This document shows, piece after piece, positions 25,125 through 38,302 of a stretch of DNA of 64,000 nt. Source of the DNA: Larimichthys crocea (taxonomy: Eukaryota; Chordata; Actinopteri; Sciaenidae); contig NC_040019.1 in the NCBI RefSeq assembly GCF_000972845.2, positions 12,229,001 through 12,293,000 on the forward strand, read 5' to 3'. The notes under the pieces were generated by a model. That model worked only from the letters and a program-made list of their open reading frames with translations, was not told the DNA's origin and did not search any database. Each line of letters starts with the position of its first letter. Position 1 is the first letter of the stretch. The translations under genes were made by a program, and so were the position numbers.

Positions 25125-28100
25125 GCGAGAGTGTGACAGCCAGGATTAAAATGTGGCTGGTAAGTGAATCATTTAATCCCTGGCTTAGAGACAGCTGGTT
25201 CTACAGAGACTCAACTCATGTCTGTGGAGTGAAGGAGAGGAGGACAGAAAAAGAAGGAGACGAGACAGTGAAAGAGAAGGACGAAGAAAATTGGTACCTC
25301 TCTCACCTAGATCTTCAGCACTAAGTGACCTAGACATGCCTGGTTAATGGAGGCTGCCATTTGTTCAGTCCCGTTAAAGATGGAGCAGTGAAAGAAAGAT
25401 GGAGACATGGTAATAGAAGGAATTGACACTGAAAGGCAGCATTGCTGGTGTCTGACAGCGACTACAATGTAATGTAATGCATGTAATGACTCTCATGCAC
25501 ATTTACCCGTGCACACACATCTCACCGATGGTGGTGGAGCCTGTCATTAAGGACACTTGCCTACTTTTAAAGAGCAATTTGGCATCCAGCATCCCATTTA
25601 AGGACACTTCCACCAACCACCTGAGCCTCAGCTGCCCTTAGCCACCCCTGTACCCAGCTGTAGGATTCTATATTCGCTTTCCATTGATGTTTCTGTCAAT
25701 AGAAAAGGGGAAAAACTCCAAGAAAAATGGGTCTTGTGGTTCCATGCCCCCACTTCTCCTGAGATTGTCAATGCAGCTCAAGTTCTTTAGGGCAAGCGTG
25801 TGCAGGATGCAGGATCTCGGAGTTGTGACAAAAAATTTAAAGGGAGTCAGAAATGCACTGCGGATGAAGTTAAGACAAAAAAAGGGGCTGGACATTATCA
25901 ATCCAGCTCATGGAACATCACGCTACATTAAACGTGTTGATTCCAGGTGTAAATGCCTACCAAATGTGTATACTTTTATACACTACCATAAAGTCCTGCA
26001 GTCCCACTGCAGGCCAAGAGTCATAACATGTTTCCATGAGGCAGTGGTTTAAGTGTGTGTGTGTTTTTTTGTTTTTTTTAATCGGAAAACCTTTTCCATT
26101 TTATGTTTTACAATGTACATTTAATCACAAGAAACCTTTTACCACACAAGTAGTAAAACAACATTTTTATGAATCCAAGATTCGGAAATAAACAACACCT
26201 TTTTAGCCGTGGATCTTCATTGAAAGTGCAGTTATTAAAGAGAAAAGAATTACTTGCAAAACACTTAGTCCATTGTGTTGTAATGCAACATTTGGTACTA
26301 CCAATCCATTGTATTATATGTGCAAGCTGCTATGGTTTATGTATTGTTCTAATGGTCTCATCAAAGTATAGAGCAACGCACTAACGCTACAAAGGTGTCA
26401 GTTTTTCCACAGCTGTCAGACTGTTGTGAACCTCTGAGGTACATTGGACAAAATTATCCACCAAATGGCATATTTTATGTTATCTCCAGAGGGGATTCAC
26501 ACAGAGTGCACGCAGTAAAAATAAGTCAGCCTAGGTTTAAAGATAAACAAACTGATGGCTTCTGAAGCCAATTAGGACATGCCCCTTTAACTGGAGTTTA
26601 TTTTAACAGGCAGAAGATTCAGTGGCTCCACTCAGCAAAAAAAAAAAAAAAAGCCCCTAAAGCTTCTTTGAAGTCCCTCTCTCTCTGTGGGCGGTAATGT
26701 GGCATGGCACCCAGCCAAAGCCCACAAACACAAGGATTGAATAACGCCTGCCCAGTGTCCCCGCTGTGGCATTCATTCCATCTGCCACAATAAAGAGCGA
26801 ATATGCAAAGTCACACACATACACGTATGCATACAAACACATACATATGTTCCTATTTGCGTGACAGGCCTGCTAAACTTTAACATATGCAGTCTGCAAA
26901 CTTTTAACTGTTTGAGGATACTGCGATCCACTGTAAGACAAAGTTTTTATGTGCGACGGTCAAAATAAATCCAGTAAATCAGGACACATGTGCCTCTATC
27001 CTTTTTTTAGTTTCATTCATAGGTTTTATTGGCTCGTATTGCATTCATGAAGTTATGAGAGATGGAATCTCTGTGGGCTCCAACTTCAAACAAGCTACAG
27101 CAATATATATATATGAGTGTATTTCTGGATCATGCATGTAATTTATAGGCCTGAGGATTTAGCTATGGCCCTAGTGTTTGACAACACGCACTGAAAACTG
27201 GTGGCAACTGGTGTTTAACACACAGACACACACACGCTATCCAGACCTCTTCCCATGTTGGATTTTCCTATCCTATTAAAACCAATAAAACATTCTGACA
27301 AAAAAAGAGAGTCTGTTTGTGTGAGAGCATGAGCAGGAAACACTGGTTTAAGCTAGTTCCACACCAAATGTGAAAGATATAATTTGTGCGAGGTAGAGCG
27401 TGTAATGATGAACATTGCTGAAAGCATTCTGCAAAACAGCTACAGAGTGCATGAGAATGCAAACTGTTTTACTTTTTTAAAATTTCTCTACAGTGATAAC
27501 TTCTTGGCATCATAACATCTGCCTCCATGGCTGTAATGCCGTGTCATGGAGAGTGCGTGGGATCAAAATTGAAATTAGTGCATCTTCAGTCCTACCAAAT
27601 ATTGTTGAACTTTTTCAATTTGGTTCAACTTTGGCCATTAAAGTCAGATAGAAAAGAAAACTGTAAGCGTGCCTTACTCTACATTGAAATAATCGCTCTG
27701 TGTACTTGTTGTACTATGCATAACTTTAAGCTTTAATATAATTTCAACAGTTGGGTTAAAATATATATTTAGACTGAATACAGTTGTCATGAACCGGGCT
27801 GTAAACATGTTTATTTCTGCTGTGAAGTTGGACATTTAAAATATTCGTGCCTATGAAGATGGACTTATTCTGTATCCAACCTCAAGTGGACGTTTGAGGA
27901 ACTGCAGTTGTTGTTTTTCTTTTGCATTTCTGCATTGGCTAGATTTCCACTTGTCTGACACGGGATTTTACTATTCTAGATTGTTACAGTGGCAGCAATA
28001 ATTTGCTGATCTGTCCAAAAGCTTGCCTGATAAACATTAGTAGTAGTATACTATACATAGTATTATCGAAACTTGCAAATTGTAAATCAGATCTCAATTT

Positions 28101-28559
28101 TTAGTTGGACAATCTTGAGGGGGTTGGTTTTTTTGCTTTGTTTTTGTTTCTTTGCCAGAATGCAGCCTAACTTTTTGTCTATGTGTGCTGTCTGTTTTTG
28201 TGATACCTCATGCCTGATAACAAAAACCAAAAAAGAAAAAAAAAAACCCAACTCTCTAGCTGTCAGACGAACTTTTTATCCCTACAAGGCTTCAAATCTC
28301 AGTTGGTTCATTTTCACACACGAGCTGTTTCGCCCTTCAGCATGCAAAAACTTCATCGCTTCTAGTAGTTTAGCTAAAAAAAAAAGGTCATCTAACAAAG
28401 AACAAGGAAGTCAGCGTTTTATATAGAAACCCCCCCCCAAGCTCCTTGTTTTACAACACACACCATTCTGTGACGAGCAGTTATTGTGACACCACATAAG
28501 CATTACCTGAGAAATGAGTAGCTGTACCAGAAGGGAAGAAGAGGGAGGGTGTTCATGTT

Positions 28560-28563
<4 letters not shown>

Positions 28564-28603
<40 letters not shown>
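28564..28603. repeat. (TG)20 microsatellite
   Basis: An uninterrupted dinucleotide run of about 40 bases within mmp17 intron 1, likely polymorphic. Confidence 0.95.
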
Positions 28604-28606
<3 letters not shown>

Positions 28607-29667
28607 CAGAGAGACAGCTGTGTGAGCTGTCTGGATATGTGCTGTTTCATTAGGAAGAGAAGCTGAGAGGAACTGTGCTGGACCTACAGCAATAAAAGCG
28701 CTGTAAAGAAGCGACAGGCCCGCTGTGAATCAGCTGATTCCTGGCACAGACATTGAAACCTGCAGCAGTAAGCCCAGCATACAACAAAGTCAAAACTTCG
28801 AGGCTGAAGAATGGGAAGTTAAATTGGACAAAATGAGGTGCAGAGGGAGTTTCCTTAGCCTGGAAATTAAGTCAAAGTTCAAACTATGGCGATGCTTCTT
28901 GGCTGAGAATGAAATGGGGTGCTGTGACATATCCTCACCTCCAGGCCGATACGGGTAGCTTGTCTGTGAATGCATGCACGAGCATGCATATGAGGCAGTT
29001 TATTTCATGGTACTCTCTTATGCCGTCATTCTTGATGTATCTTTTTTCCGCATGCTAGATGTCACCTCCTGCGGATGTACTGTAGCTGTGATGCTGTACC
29101 GTAATAAGACACTTCTCTAGAGTAAAACTGTAGAGAATTCTAGCCGGTAGTTGGAGAGAAATCCAAGTGGAGGTCGTGTTACACGTATGACAGTCTGGAG
29201 GTCGGGGGGGAAAAAATGATTGGAGTTCAATAACTGCTGTGATTTAACGATGTCTGTTAAAACGTCTCTAAAAATGCACAGCTGAAATAACATTTATGCA
29301 CTTAGAACTCTGTGCACACAGGACGGAAAAAGAAAACAAAAATGGAAAACATGATACACCAACAGAGGTTTAGCTTTATGCGACACCTGTCCACGTTAAA
29401 TCAAAGTTCTGGCATTATTTGCAAATAAGAAAGTTTAAAAACAAACCAAAAAGCTGTCATAGAAAAAGATTATTATTATTAAATTACTGTCAAGAATCAC
29501 AGAATATAATACATACAAGTATATTACTTACAAAAATGATAATTATTTTTGTCGACCCTTTTCATGATCAAGTATCTTGTAGGGAAGATCCCTAAAACAC
29601 CTGTAAAAATCTGTCAAACTGTAGCAATCATCTGTTCAGACACATAGTTTGTCTCGACAAACAACCA

Positions 29668-29815
29668 TTCTAGATCCCAATCACACATATGGGCAATTTA
29701 GAATCACTGATTAACCTGCACGTCTTTGGACTGTGGGAGGAAATCAGACTACCCAGAAGGGCCCACGTGTAAACTCCACGCAGAAAGGCTGGCCACTGCG
29801 CCACCATGCCGCCCC
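29668..29815 (+). repeat. Common teleost dispersed repeat fragment
   Basis: 'gggcaatttagaatcactga', 'ttaacctgcacgtctttgga', 'ctgtgggaggaaatcag' and 'gcgccaccatgccgcccc' follow the order of a very widespread fish repeat. I recognise the consensus but not its correct class. Internal deletions have removed part of the usual middle. Confidence 0.6.
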
Positions 29816-30559
29816 CTGTAGCAAACAAACATGAGCAAATTATTCAAAGCAAAAAAGACCAAAAATAACCCCCCAAAAAATAAACTAAACAATCAACAAC
29901 CACAATACCTCCATAAGTGAGTGCATACACATAAACTGTATGTATATTAAAATACAGGCAGTTTCCTTTCATCACTTTGGGCACATATCCTTTATCTAGC
30001 AAAATCTGCTAGGATAAAAGGAGTAAAGATTTAGCCCGAGCCTGTGTTTGTGAGACAAAGATAGGGAAAGTGAGATATAGCAGAGAGAAAACCCCATAGT
30101 CCTGGAATATAATGAATATGTTTTTATCATGCTGCCAAAATCTGATCAAAAGACCATTAGATTACAGACTACAGAGAAGCATAGAAGTCTGAGTTTGTGG
30201 AGCTACAGGGTTTTAGTTTACATCAGCAACACTTCAAAAAATAAAGCAGCTTTAAGCAAGCACAGTTCTAAAGAGTATCTGGTTGGTGGTGTAAAATTTC
30301 ACCTTCATTCTAATTTTTAGGAATTTGAATATACTCCAATAGCCACACTTTGATATAGACAACAGTTTCTAGCATACACAAGAATATAAGGCACAAAAGG
30401 TTGCCTTTGAAAGGAATTGCCAATTAAGCAACAGTTGTCTGAGGGAAGATTAATTAACTTTTACCAGCAGAGAACAATGGCCTCAGATTTGAAGGTGCCA
30501 AGGTGCTGACTCTCATTCATTTCGCTTCACACTTACTTCACGCTATGAACCTACCCAGT

Positions 30560-30775
30560 GTGTGCTAAAGATGGTCTGATGAAGCCAACAGAGCCACATC
30601 ATCTGCAAAAAGCAGAGACGCAAATCTCACATTCACAAACTGGACACGCTCCTCATCCCAACAGCGCCTTGATCGGATTGAAGACAAGGGGAAACCTTGG
30701 CGTACTCCAACACCCACTGAAAACATGTTTGATTCTGTGCCAAGACACAGATCTTACTTTGGTTATATAAGAACT
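30560..30775 (-). mobile_element. LINE reverse-transcriptase fragment
   Basis: On the minus strand the segment reads as a degenerate non-LTR reverse transcriptase: a GVRQGFPLS-like motif (block 4) is followed, after a shortened interval, by SLLFADDVALLASS, which contains the catalytic FADD (YxDD-type) motif. The interval between the two motifs is much shorter than usual, so an internal deletion is likely. The motif wording suits the Rex/RTE-like LINEs of fishes. It is isolated, with no 5' or 3' ends nearby, and is not functional. Confidence 0.7.
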
Positions 30776-31897
30776 TGATGACTCTTGGAGTTCTTAAAGT
30801 TGCAATGACCATCAGTCTTTTTTACTCGACTCCCTTGAGAATGAAAGAGTTTGCGTTAGCATGTAGTGCTCCTGCATTCACAGAGTCAGCTGAAAAGGCA
30901 AACCATACACATTTTTTTGGGTTAATGAATATCAGAAAGTGTGAAATCTGTCAAATCAGCTTCCATTTCTGTCAGAGACACAAGAAGCATGTGCACGATT
31001 GTGCCTTAAAGTGTGATTTCCCTTTTCACGATGCAATGCTCCCGCTAACACATGCTTAAATCTGTTGGTCTTGTCACTTCTACTGCTTCACTGCAGACAC
31101 TCTGCCCTGCTCATCAGGCTGAACTCAGAGCCGCTCAGGCCACTGTGTACTATTAACTCGCAGAGTATAGCTTCAATTCCGTGCCCATAATAATGAATGT
31201 GAGTGTCAAAGCGAGCCTGGATTACAGACAAGCTGTCAGATCTGAGGATTTGTTTTGCACCTACGAGTTTAATAAATGTCAGCATCTAAAATAAAATCAA
31301 TATGCAGCCTGTGTTAAAGTTTCTTAGGAAGATGCAGCAAACTACAGCCCACTGCACATGAGTAAATATATGAATCTTTGCATACCTTAAAATTGTATTC
31401 AAATCAGAGTCGTGATTAAAAATGCAGTCAGAGTCAAAGTTGTGGGTTGGTTGCGGTTGCATGTGTGAGAAAGTCAGCGTATTTTCCAACAGTTTGAATA
31501 TTCAGATAGACAAAGAAAATGTGCTGCTTTGACACTTGCTCGAGGGTTCTCGTCTTGGTATCAACAACTCCTCTAGCTCCAGGTTGAGAAACATAATGTG
31601 AATGTTAGTTGTATTGCTGAAATATTTGATCTTTCCGTGACCCAGTTTACACACAGTCTTACCCAGTTCCTATTTTTCCCTTCCCTTACAAAATCCAAAA
31701 TATGTTTGGATTGGAGGAAAATCCAAAAGGACAGCATAGACTCAGCCAGAAAGTAATGGCTGTAGACTTTGTTTGGACTATATAAGATGACAAAACAATT
31801 CAATGTTCATTTATCTAAATAGATACCATATTCGTAATACCTATATTCACAGTGATATTTTTGCCAGTAAAGGTAATAAAAATAAAATCTTTGGAAG

Positions 31898-31931
31898 AAC
31901 TGATTCTGATAAGCACTTATCGGAATCAGTT
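31898..31931. repeat. Near-perfect 16-bp hairpin
   Basis: AACTGATTCTGATAAG (31898-31913) and CTTATCGGAATCAGTT (31916-31931) form a stem, with one mismatch (A opposite G side) around a 2-base centre. A cruciform-prone palindrome with no other recognisable role. Confidence 0.7.
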
Positions 31932-32594
31932 AATTAAACTTGATTGAACTAAGCAAGATAAAGAAGCAGAATGGCTGACCCTGATTAACATTACATTCAT
32001 CAGGATCACTTAAATGAGATTTCATCATGGTGTATTCAAATAATTGGACAGACTGAGGTGTGGTCGGCTGTTTAACCAGCAGCTGATGTTTAGGGAGCTC
32101 TCTGAATTCTGAATTATGCACTGATCAATCAAAAAAGAATGACAACAGAAAAATCCATTATTTTTCCCACTCTTACAAATATGCAACTGAGAAAAGTGTT
32201 ACTCCACCTCGAGGAGAGTCCAATTTATATTCCATCCTATGCTGCAGCAGGTCTCCGTGTCCTTATGTTTAACACATAAATTAAATCTAGCCAACCTGCT
32301 GTCGTCACTGGAAACATTTTTCTATGGCGAGAGAGGAAGTGTGTTAACTGTTAAGTACAGTTGAATTTTAATTGCAGTGTCTCGTTAATTAGTTGGAGAA
32401 TCAAACTGCTACCAGTGTTGATGTTCTCCCCCTATTTGGGTTTGTATTTGGATTCTGTATGCTGTTTTCAGGAACTTATTTGGGTCCATGGACCCATGAA
32501 GGCATCTATTGAGAGTATACATTTGCCAGTTTATTCCAGTGTAATAATAAATGTATTAACAATTTATATGCTGGTGATATGTTCCAAGCAAGCG

Positions 32595-32822
32595 GCAACC
32601 TTTGTGGGTGTGAAATGAAGCCAATGCGGAAGTGTTCCTCCAACGACCACTCAAGGCTGGCTACAGAACAAGTTGATCTCCATAAGTTACAGAGCTTCAT
32701 TCAGCCTACCTCAGCTCCACCCATGATCTAGATCTTTGCTCATTTTCAGGTTAGCTCTTCAGAAACCTCTGGGTGACGACACGAACACGACATCCATTCT
32801 TTATACTATCTATGGTTTCAAC
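32595..32822 (+). repeat. Dispersed repeat family X, copy 2
   Basis: It includes 'cgaccactcaaggctggcta', 'cttcagaaacctctgggtga' and 'tttatactatctatgg'. It matches the start and end of the longer copy at 37495-37905 but lacks much of its middle. Confidence 0.6.
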
Positions 32823-35800
32823 TAACTTCCTTTGATCTTGAACTTTTACTACCTAATTCATACAGTTTACAGTATTTGTAAAAATGATCTGATCACTAAA
32901 TTACTTTTGTAGAGGATATGTAATTAGTTTAATTGTCACTTAGGGAGAAACATACTGAGAAATAACTCTTTTTGTTTGTCTCCCATGGGCTGGAGACAGA
33001 AAAAATACTGCAAATACCTAATTAGCCAATGAATAATTGCAGAACTAATGGGCTCTTCAAGATACAACCTTGAATGTAACAGTCAAGCTCCAAATTAATG
33101 GAGCTTTGTGTTGCGCGGTGGGACAAACTGATTCTGCTCTCAGTAGCAAAGTCTGTTTTTTATGCGCTAATGCATCCAAGCTTTTATTATACTTCTAATA
33201 AACTCACAGATTGGCTGAACACCAAACGTCTCCCAGTTGTGCACTTTGTCTCTCTGCCTTTCTCCTTCTTTCTTCATTTCACTTAGACATAGAAAGACAT
33301 TTGCCTTCATTTTGAGAGCATACACTCCTGAAATTGATTTCCAAAGCACACATCAAACACTCCTGCAAACCGTTTCTCTTTTTGCACAAACCAAAATGTC
33401 CACCAGTTTGATATGAAATAAACTAAAAATTGATATGAAATAAACTGAAAAATGCAACAGCATTTTTCTATATCCTCGCACATACACACTGTGAATATTA
33501 CATTTCTGCCAGTTTCAGAAGACAAACTTCAGAAGAAGCTCTGTTGTTGCTTTGGGGTTTCCTTCAGTTCAGTTGGCCTCTGGATTATTTTAACTTTAAC
33601 ATGCAAGCAGCACAACTCCAGAAACCACCATAATTACAAGATCTGGTCAGTCCTTTGAATAGCTTTGGCAACCAAAACCTTGATCTGGTATATGACTATA
33701 AGGAGATGGGCAGCCTCTGTTAAAATAGGACACATGGAGCTGATTTGGGGTTTTTCTACACGGGAAGCCTCAGAGTGAGCCAGCTTGCTTTTAACCCACA
33801 GTTACAGTAAGTCATGACAGCAGTAAGAGCCAACAGGGGAGAATCACATGCAGCTGAGGAAAACAGCAAATGCTGCTTAACTGCTTACACAGTTCGGTCC
33901 ATTACTCCTGTAAACTCACCTACTCTCACTCTTGGTTGTGCACATTTTGTGTACAAACAAAAATCAGCATTAATTTTGTCAGATTTCTAAAACATATGAG
34001 TCTGTTTCATAAAAACTGGGTGCACACTGGATGTAAATGGATGTACACGCCCTCAATTGACTGGAGATGAAATTACCTTTTTTCTCCTCCAGTCTCTCAA
34101 TGAAACACAGTTTCAATTTCACAGTATCACATCGACTAAGTCCTCAATCAGCACCAGAGCAGCAATGCCCATGTTGGTCTCTGGCTAGTTAGTTTAACAC
34201 CCATCGGCCCATATTTTCATTATTATGCAGCGGCTGGTCCTGGCCTTGAAATTTTCTTTTTTCCGCCCATCTGTGAGGTATTCTGGTGCCCAGAGCAGAG
34301 CGCACGGTGCACAGGTGGGAACATGGGCACAAACAGGTGGTTGGTTCATTCAAACGAGGCAGCAGGAAGACAGGTGTTGGTATTTTGGTAGAAATTAGGA
34401 TTAGACATCTACATCTGTTATTGGTGCAGAGTAAATCTACAAAACACTTGCCATAAATGTGCAGAATTACCAGAGCAACGTGTAATTAAACAATTTTAAT
34501 GAAACAAGAATGCATTTAAATGAAGAATGTTTCAGGTGGTTAAAACAGATATGTTGGTAAATCAGTTTGCATTTATCTATCTGTCACAGTCTAGAATACT
34601 GACAGCGGTGTGTGATCTGAGAAGTGCTACACCACAGTTATTCTTGACCGTTTACTTGAATCCCATGCAAATGGCAACCAGGCTGCTACACAATAACCAC
34701 ACGTCTCCTGTTATGAAGCAGACGTTGGATTACCAGGGTGCTTTTTTGCCCCCAATTTGTTTGTTTTTTAACGGTAAATTAGATTTTTTCAAATGCACTG
34801 CTGTGCAAACGCTGCTGTGTGGCATCGAGACTGATGCAAACATATAATCATAACCACCAAACTACTTTTTTATTATTCTTTTCTATAGCTATTTGGGCCA
34901 GTGCTGCTACACTTTTCCACAGGTTGTTGTGATTAAAATATAGTGTCATTAATTCAAATAGGAAACAAGGGAAAACACAAAAAAAAAATGAAAAATGTAC
35001 TGAAACTGAGTACAGAACAACCCTAAGAATAAACTTTTTAATGTGCTGTTAACTTGCATAGTTCAGACGTGTAGTAATAGACATAAATGCTCAGTGAAAC
35101 TGACATATTAAATTGATTTCTCACCATATTTTTCCTTTCAGCTTTACTATACATCACTCTTGTGTGGTCTTGGTGCACATCATTTAGACATCTGGCTTTT
35201 GTCTGACCGTTACAAAATAACCGTTACCGCCTGACTGCTGATGAGTTGAGTGTGTGGCCAAAAGTCTCATGCCATTTATTTTATTATTCTGTTTATTCAA
35301 CTCACGAGTCAACGTGAGGATTGCCTACATTAAATTCAGTTCTGAATTCATGCTGCCAAATCAATGTCTGAAAGCGTCATGCTGAAGTCATGCAGCTGAC
35401 ACAGATCAGTCCTAAACTGCCATGGTACAGCGGTAGCCAATGAGGTGTCAGGGCTCTTGAGACCCTTGTTGAATTGGTTTCTGAGAAAATCATAAACTCT
35501 TCAGTAATGCTGACAGTCTTCTCAGAAACTTGCATGTCTCCGGAGAACTTTTTTACGCTTAACAAGGCTGAGGCGACAGATTGGATAGCAGCAGACTGAA
35601 GGACTGGTTTCCCTCTTCCCGAGAAGCTGAGAATGTGCTATATTACATTCAGAACGTTCGCTCTCTGTCAATCTTTACTCCCTTCAACATTCAAGTTCTC
35701 TCTTCCGCATGACATTGTTCCTGAAATAATCTCCTTGCCCTCAATATGAGTCCCATGATACATTTCTGCAGACAGAAGGTCATGCGGCTTGATGGAAGTG

Positions 35801-36987
35801 GGACACCGGTGCTAAAAGTATCCTAATGATCCAGGCTGAGAATGTAATAAGAGGTTTTAGCATCCGGAGTGTTTTTCTGATGTGTATCTGCATACCACTT
35901 AGCTAGCAATCAACTAATCAATCAGTATCTTACAGGTTTAGGCTCAAAGCTTTTTATGTCATATTCTTGGAGGAAACATCTTCCTGTTCATTTGCCACAT
36001 GCTTATGCTTCTTTGTCACTTAGTTATTATTTTAGAGTAGGAAATCCTCCCATTGTACTTTCCCTCGACTGTCACTGCATCCAGTTTTCTATTTGAGTCT
36101 CCTGTACCCTGGCCCTCTGGGTGTAATCAGAAAAAGCATGATATGCTGGTAGAAAGAAAGCCTTCTTTTTGAAGTAGAGGAGTAAAATGGAAGGAAAGAG
36201 ACTGACCGAGTAAATAGAGTGAATATAATGCTGTAGAAATGTACACAAATCTCAGGTAAACACGATACTAATGAGGGTAGTGGTACTGTGGGCTGCCAGA
36301 CTGGTTGTACGGGAAAAGGGGCTTGAAAATCAAAATGCTTTCCCTATTATACCCTTCAGAACAAAATCTGAATTATTAAAATTAACATTTTGCATCTCTG
36401 GGTTCTAAATCATTATTGGGTGGATGACGGAAGACTAATGGTACTTGAAGAAAATGAGTTGGCATTCAAACCACAAAGAGTGAGTGAATTTTCTTCCATG
36501 GAGATGTCTAAAGCGAGTGCTGAATCCTCTTTGAGTCATTATTATGGTTCTCTTAAGCACCTATTACTAACTTAATTGTTGAACATATTATGGCTTCTGG
36601 TGAGGCCTGCCTACGTTTTCTTTCTGTGCAATACTTAACCGTGCCAAATAACCCAAAATAACAGTTAATTGCATCAGAATTTATCAGAAAAACTTCTACT
36701 GCTAACGGAGGTATTTCGAGTTGAAACAATCACAGGAAGGATCCCGGTGGGACTGATTAGCATCAAAATAAGATTTTTGTTCCAGGCTTCAAATATGGAT
36801 GTGAATAATAAATTGGGTATGTTGAACATCATTATCAGAATAAGAAGTACTAAGGGTTAAAGTGGGCTGGAGTGCCAATTTGTTGGGATATGTTTTAACT
36901 GGTTTTGGTTTTACCATCTGATCTGAGCTTAAAGGAAAAGCTTCTGTATTTTAAATATTTAACTAACACCATTATTTATTCATGGAT

Positions 36988-36988
<1 letters not shown>

Positions 36989-37013
<25 letters not shown>
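36989..37013. repeat. (AT)n microsatellite
   Basis: An AT run of about 25 bases followed by an imperfect ATATAATATATATTATAAT palindrome. Confidence 0.9.
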
Positions 37014-37020
<7 letters not shown>

Positions 37021-37494
37021 TTATAATGTATGTTTTCTGACATGTCTGATAACTTATTAGGTTATGTCAGTTAATGAGCTCTTATTTGTTTTGTCCAACC
37101 AACAGTCTAAAACTCCTTAAAACATTCAATTTAACATTATATAATATAGATAAAACCAGAAAGTTCTCACATTTTATTACTTTTTATTCATCCCCCCACC
37201 ATGGCACATAGGGTTACACCAGATTTTAGACCTGCTGCCAACCTGCTAAATCCCACTTTAAACCCATGTATATAATGTATATATGGAATGTAGATAGCAA
37301 TATGAACTGCCTCATAACTAGTAAATTAAAAAGAGCAATAGAAAAGATTTATTCAGAGCACTTTTTACCACAGTTTTACTAAAATCAAACCATGTCACTA
37401 ACTGTTTTGACTTTGTAGGGGTCACAGTTATTTCACTGACATTATATCCAATGAATAATACAGGGAACTATTTAGTGAACACCAAGGTAAAGAC

Positions 37495-37905
37495 CAAGCA
37501 GCAAAAGTGCCAAACACTGCAGTTCTTTGAATGACCACTTGAGGCTGGCTACATTAAAATGTCCAGCTTCACAGCATAACATAAACATGTTTACAGTCAT
37601 AAAACAGTTTTGGTTGCTATAGCTAATTTTCCCATTCATGACAACTGTACTCACCTGTTCAAATTATATTAAACCTAAAGGTTATGCATGTTTAAAAGCA
37701 TGGCTGCTTTGATTGACAGCTGAGTGCCGTTGTTTGAGAAACCAGGCTTAATTCAGCCCAACTTAGCTGGGTAGTAGAGGCAAGACTGTCAAGATGGCGA
37801 CCGCAAGAGCAACCACACTTTGAACTTCACAGTGGCGCTTCAGAAACCTCTGGGGGACATCATGGATACGACGTCCATGTTTTATACTGTCTATGGTATA
37901 GAATG
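37495..37905 (+). repeat. Dispersed repeat family X, longest copy
   Basis: It runs from 'tgaatgaccacttgaggctg' through 'catggctgctttgattgaca', 'ggcaagactgtcaagatggc' and 'cttcagaaacctctggggga' to 'tttatactgtctatgg'. This is the most complete of three copies in the window, all on the same strand. The 'tctatgg' ending also resembles the tail at 46135 and 54093 in the inverted-duplication region. Confidence 0.6.
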
Positions 37906-38166
37906 ATTTCCCACTATGAAGAATATCACAGAGCCAAAAGTGATGCTCAAATGCTTGTTTGGATTGCTATAACAAAATATAAAGAGAGGTTAAAATCAAA
38001 TGTTATTGTTTCATTTTGTTCATAAAGCCCAGGGCTGCTAATTGGCAGCAAGATAGACCAACTGGTTTGTGCAGGATGCTGCAGGGTTAAACCTCATCCT
38101 CCCTGATATTCCTGAAAATAATTTGTTTTAGTTTCTTGGTACTGCTCTGTGACACAATTTCAGTAC

Positions 38167-38302
38167 CTGATAAGAACTCATCATTTCGATGTCTGGCAGA
38201 GTGAGTGGCGGAGGTATGGGAGCAGAAGGGTGAGGTGGGGGTGGTGGTGCTACCGCTCCGGAGGAACTGATGCCAGATGGCGGTGTCATTGAAGAAATTA
38301 AA
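38167..38302 (-). other. Weak candidate exon, proline-rich
   Basis: On the minus strand a 136-bp segment sits between an acceptor (TCATTTTCCAG) and a donor (CAG|GTACTG). It is open in two frames, one giving a proline-rich peptide containing AVAPPPPPHPSAPIPPPL. CpG and GC content are higher than in the flanks. I recognise no family and see no partner exon, so it could equally be a chance open segment or a cryptic mmp17 exon. Its 136-bp length would shift the mmp17 frame between exons 1 and 2. Confidence 0.15.

Noticed and set aside
25684..26052. 122-codon plus-strand open frame
   Set aside because: No recognisable domain, no splice partners, and composition like the surrounding intron.
28411..28650. 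Open frame with a His-Thr repeat
   Set aside because: The repeat is a translation of the TG microsatellite.
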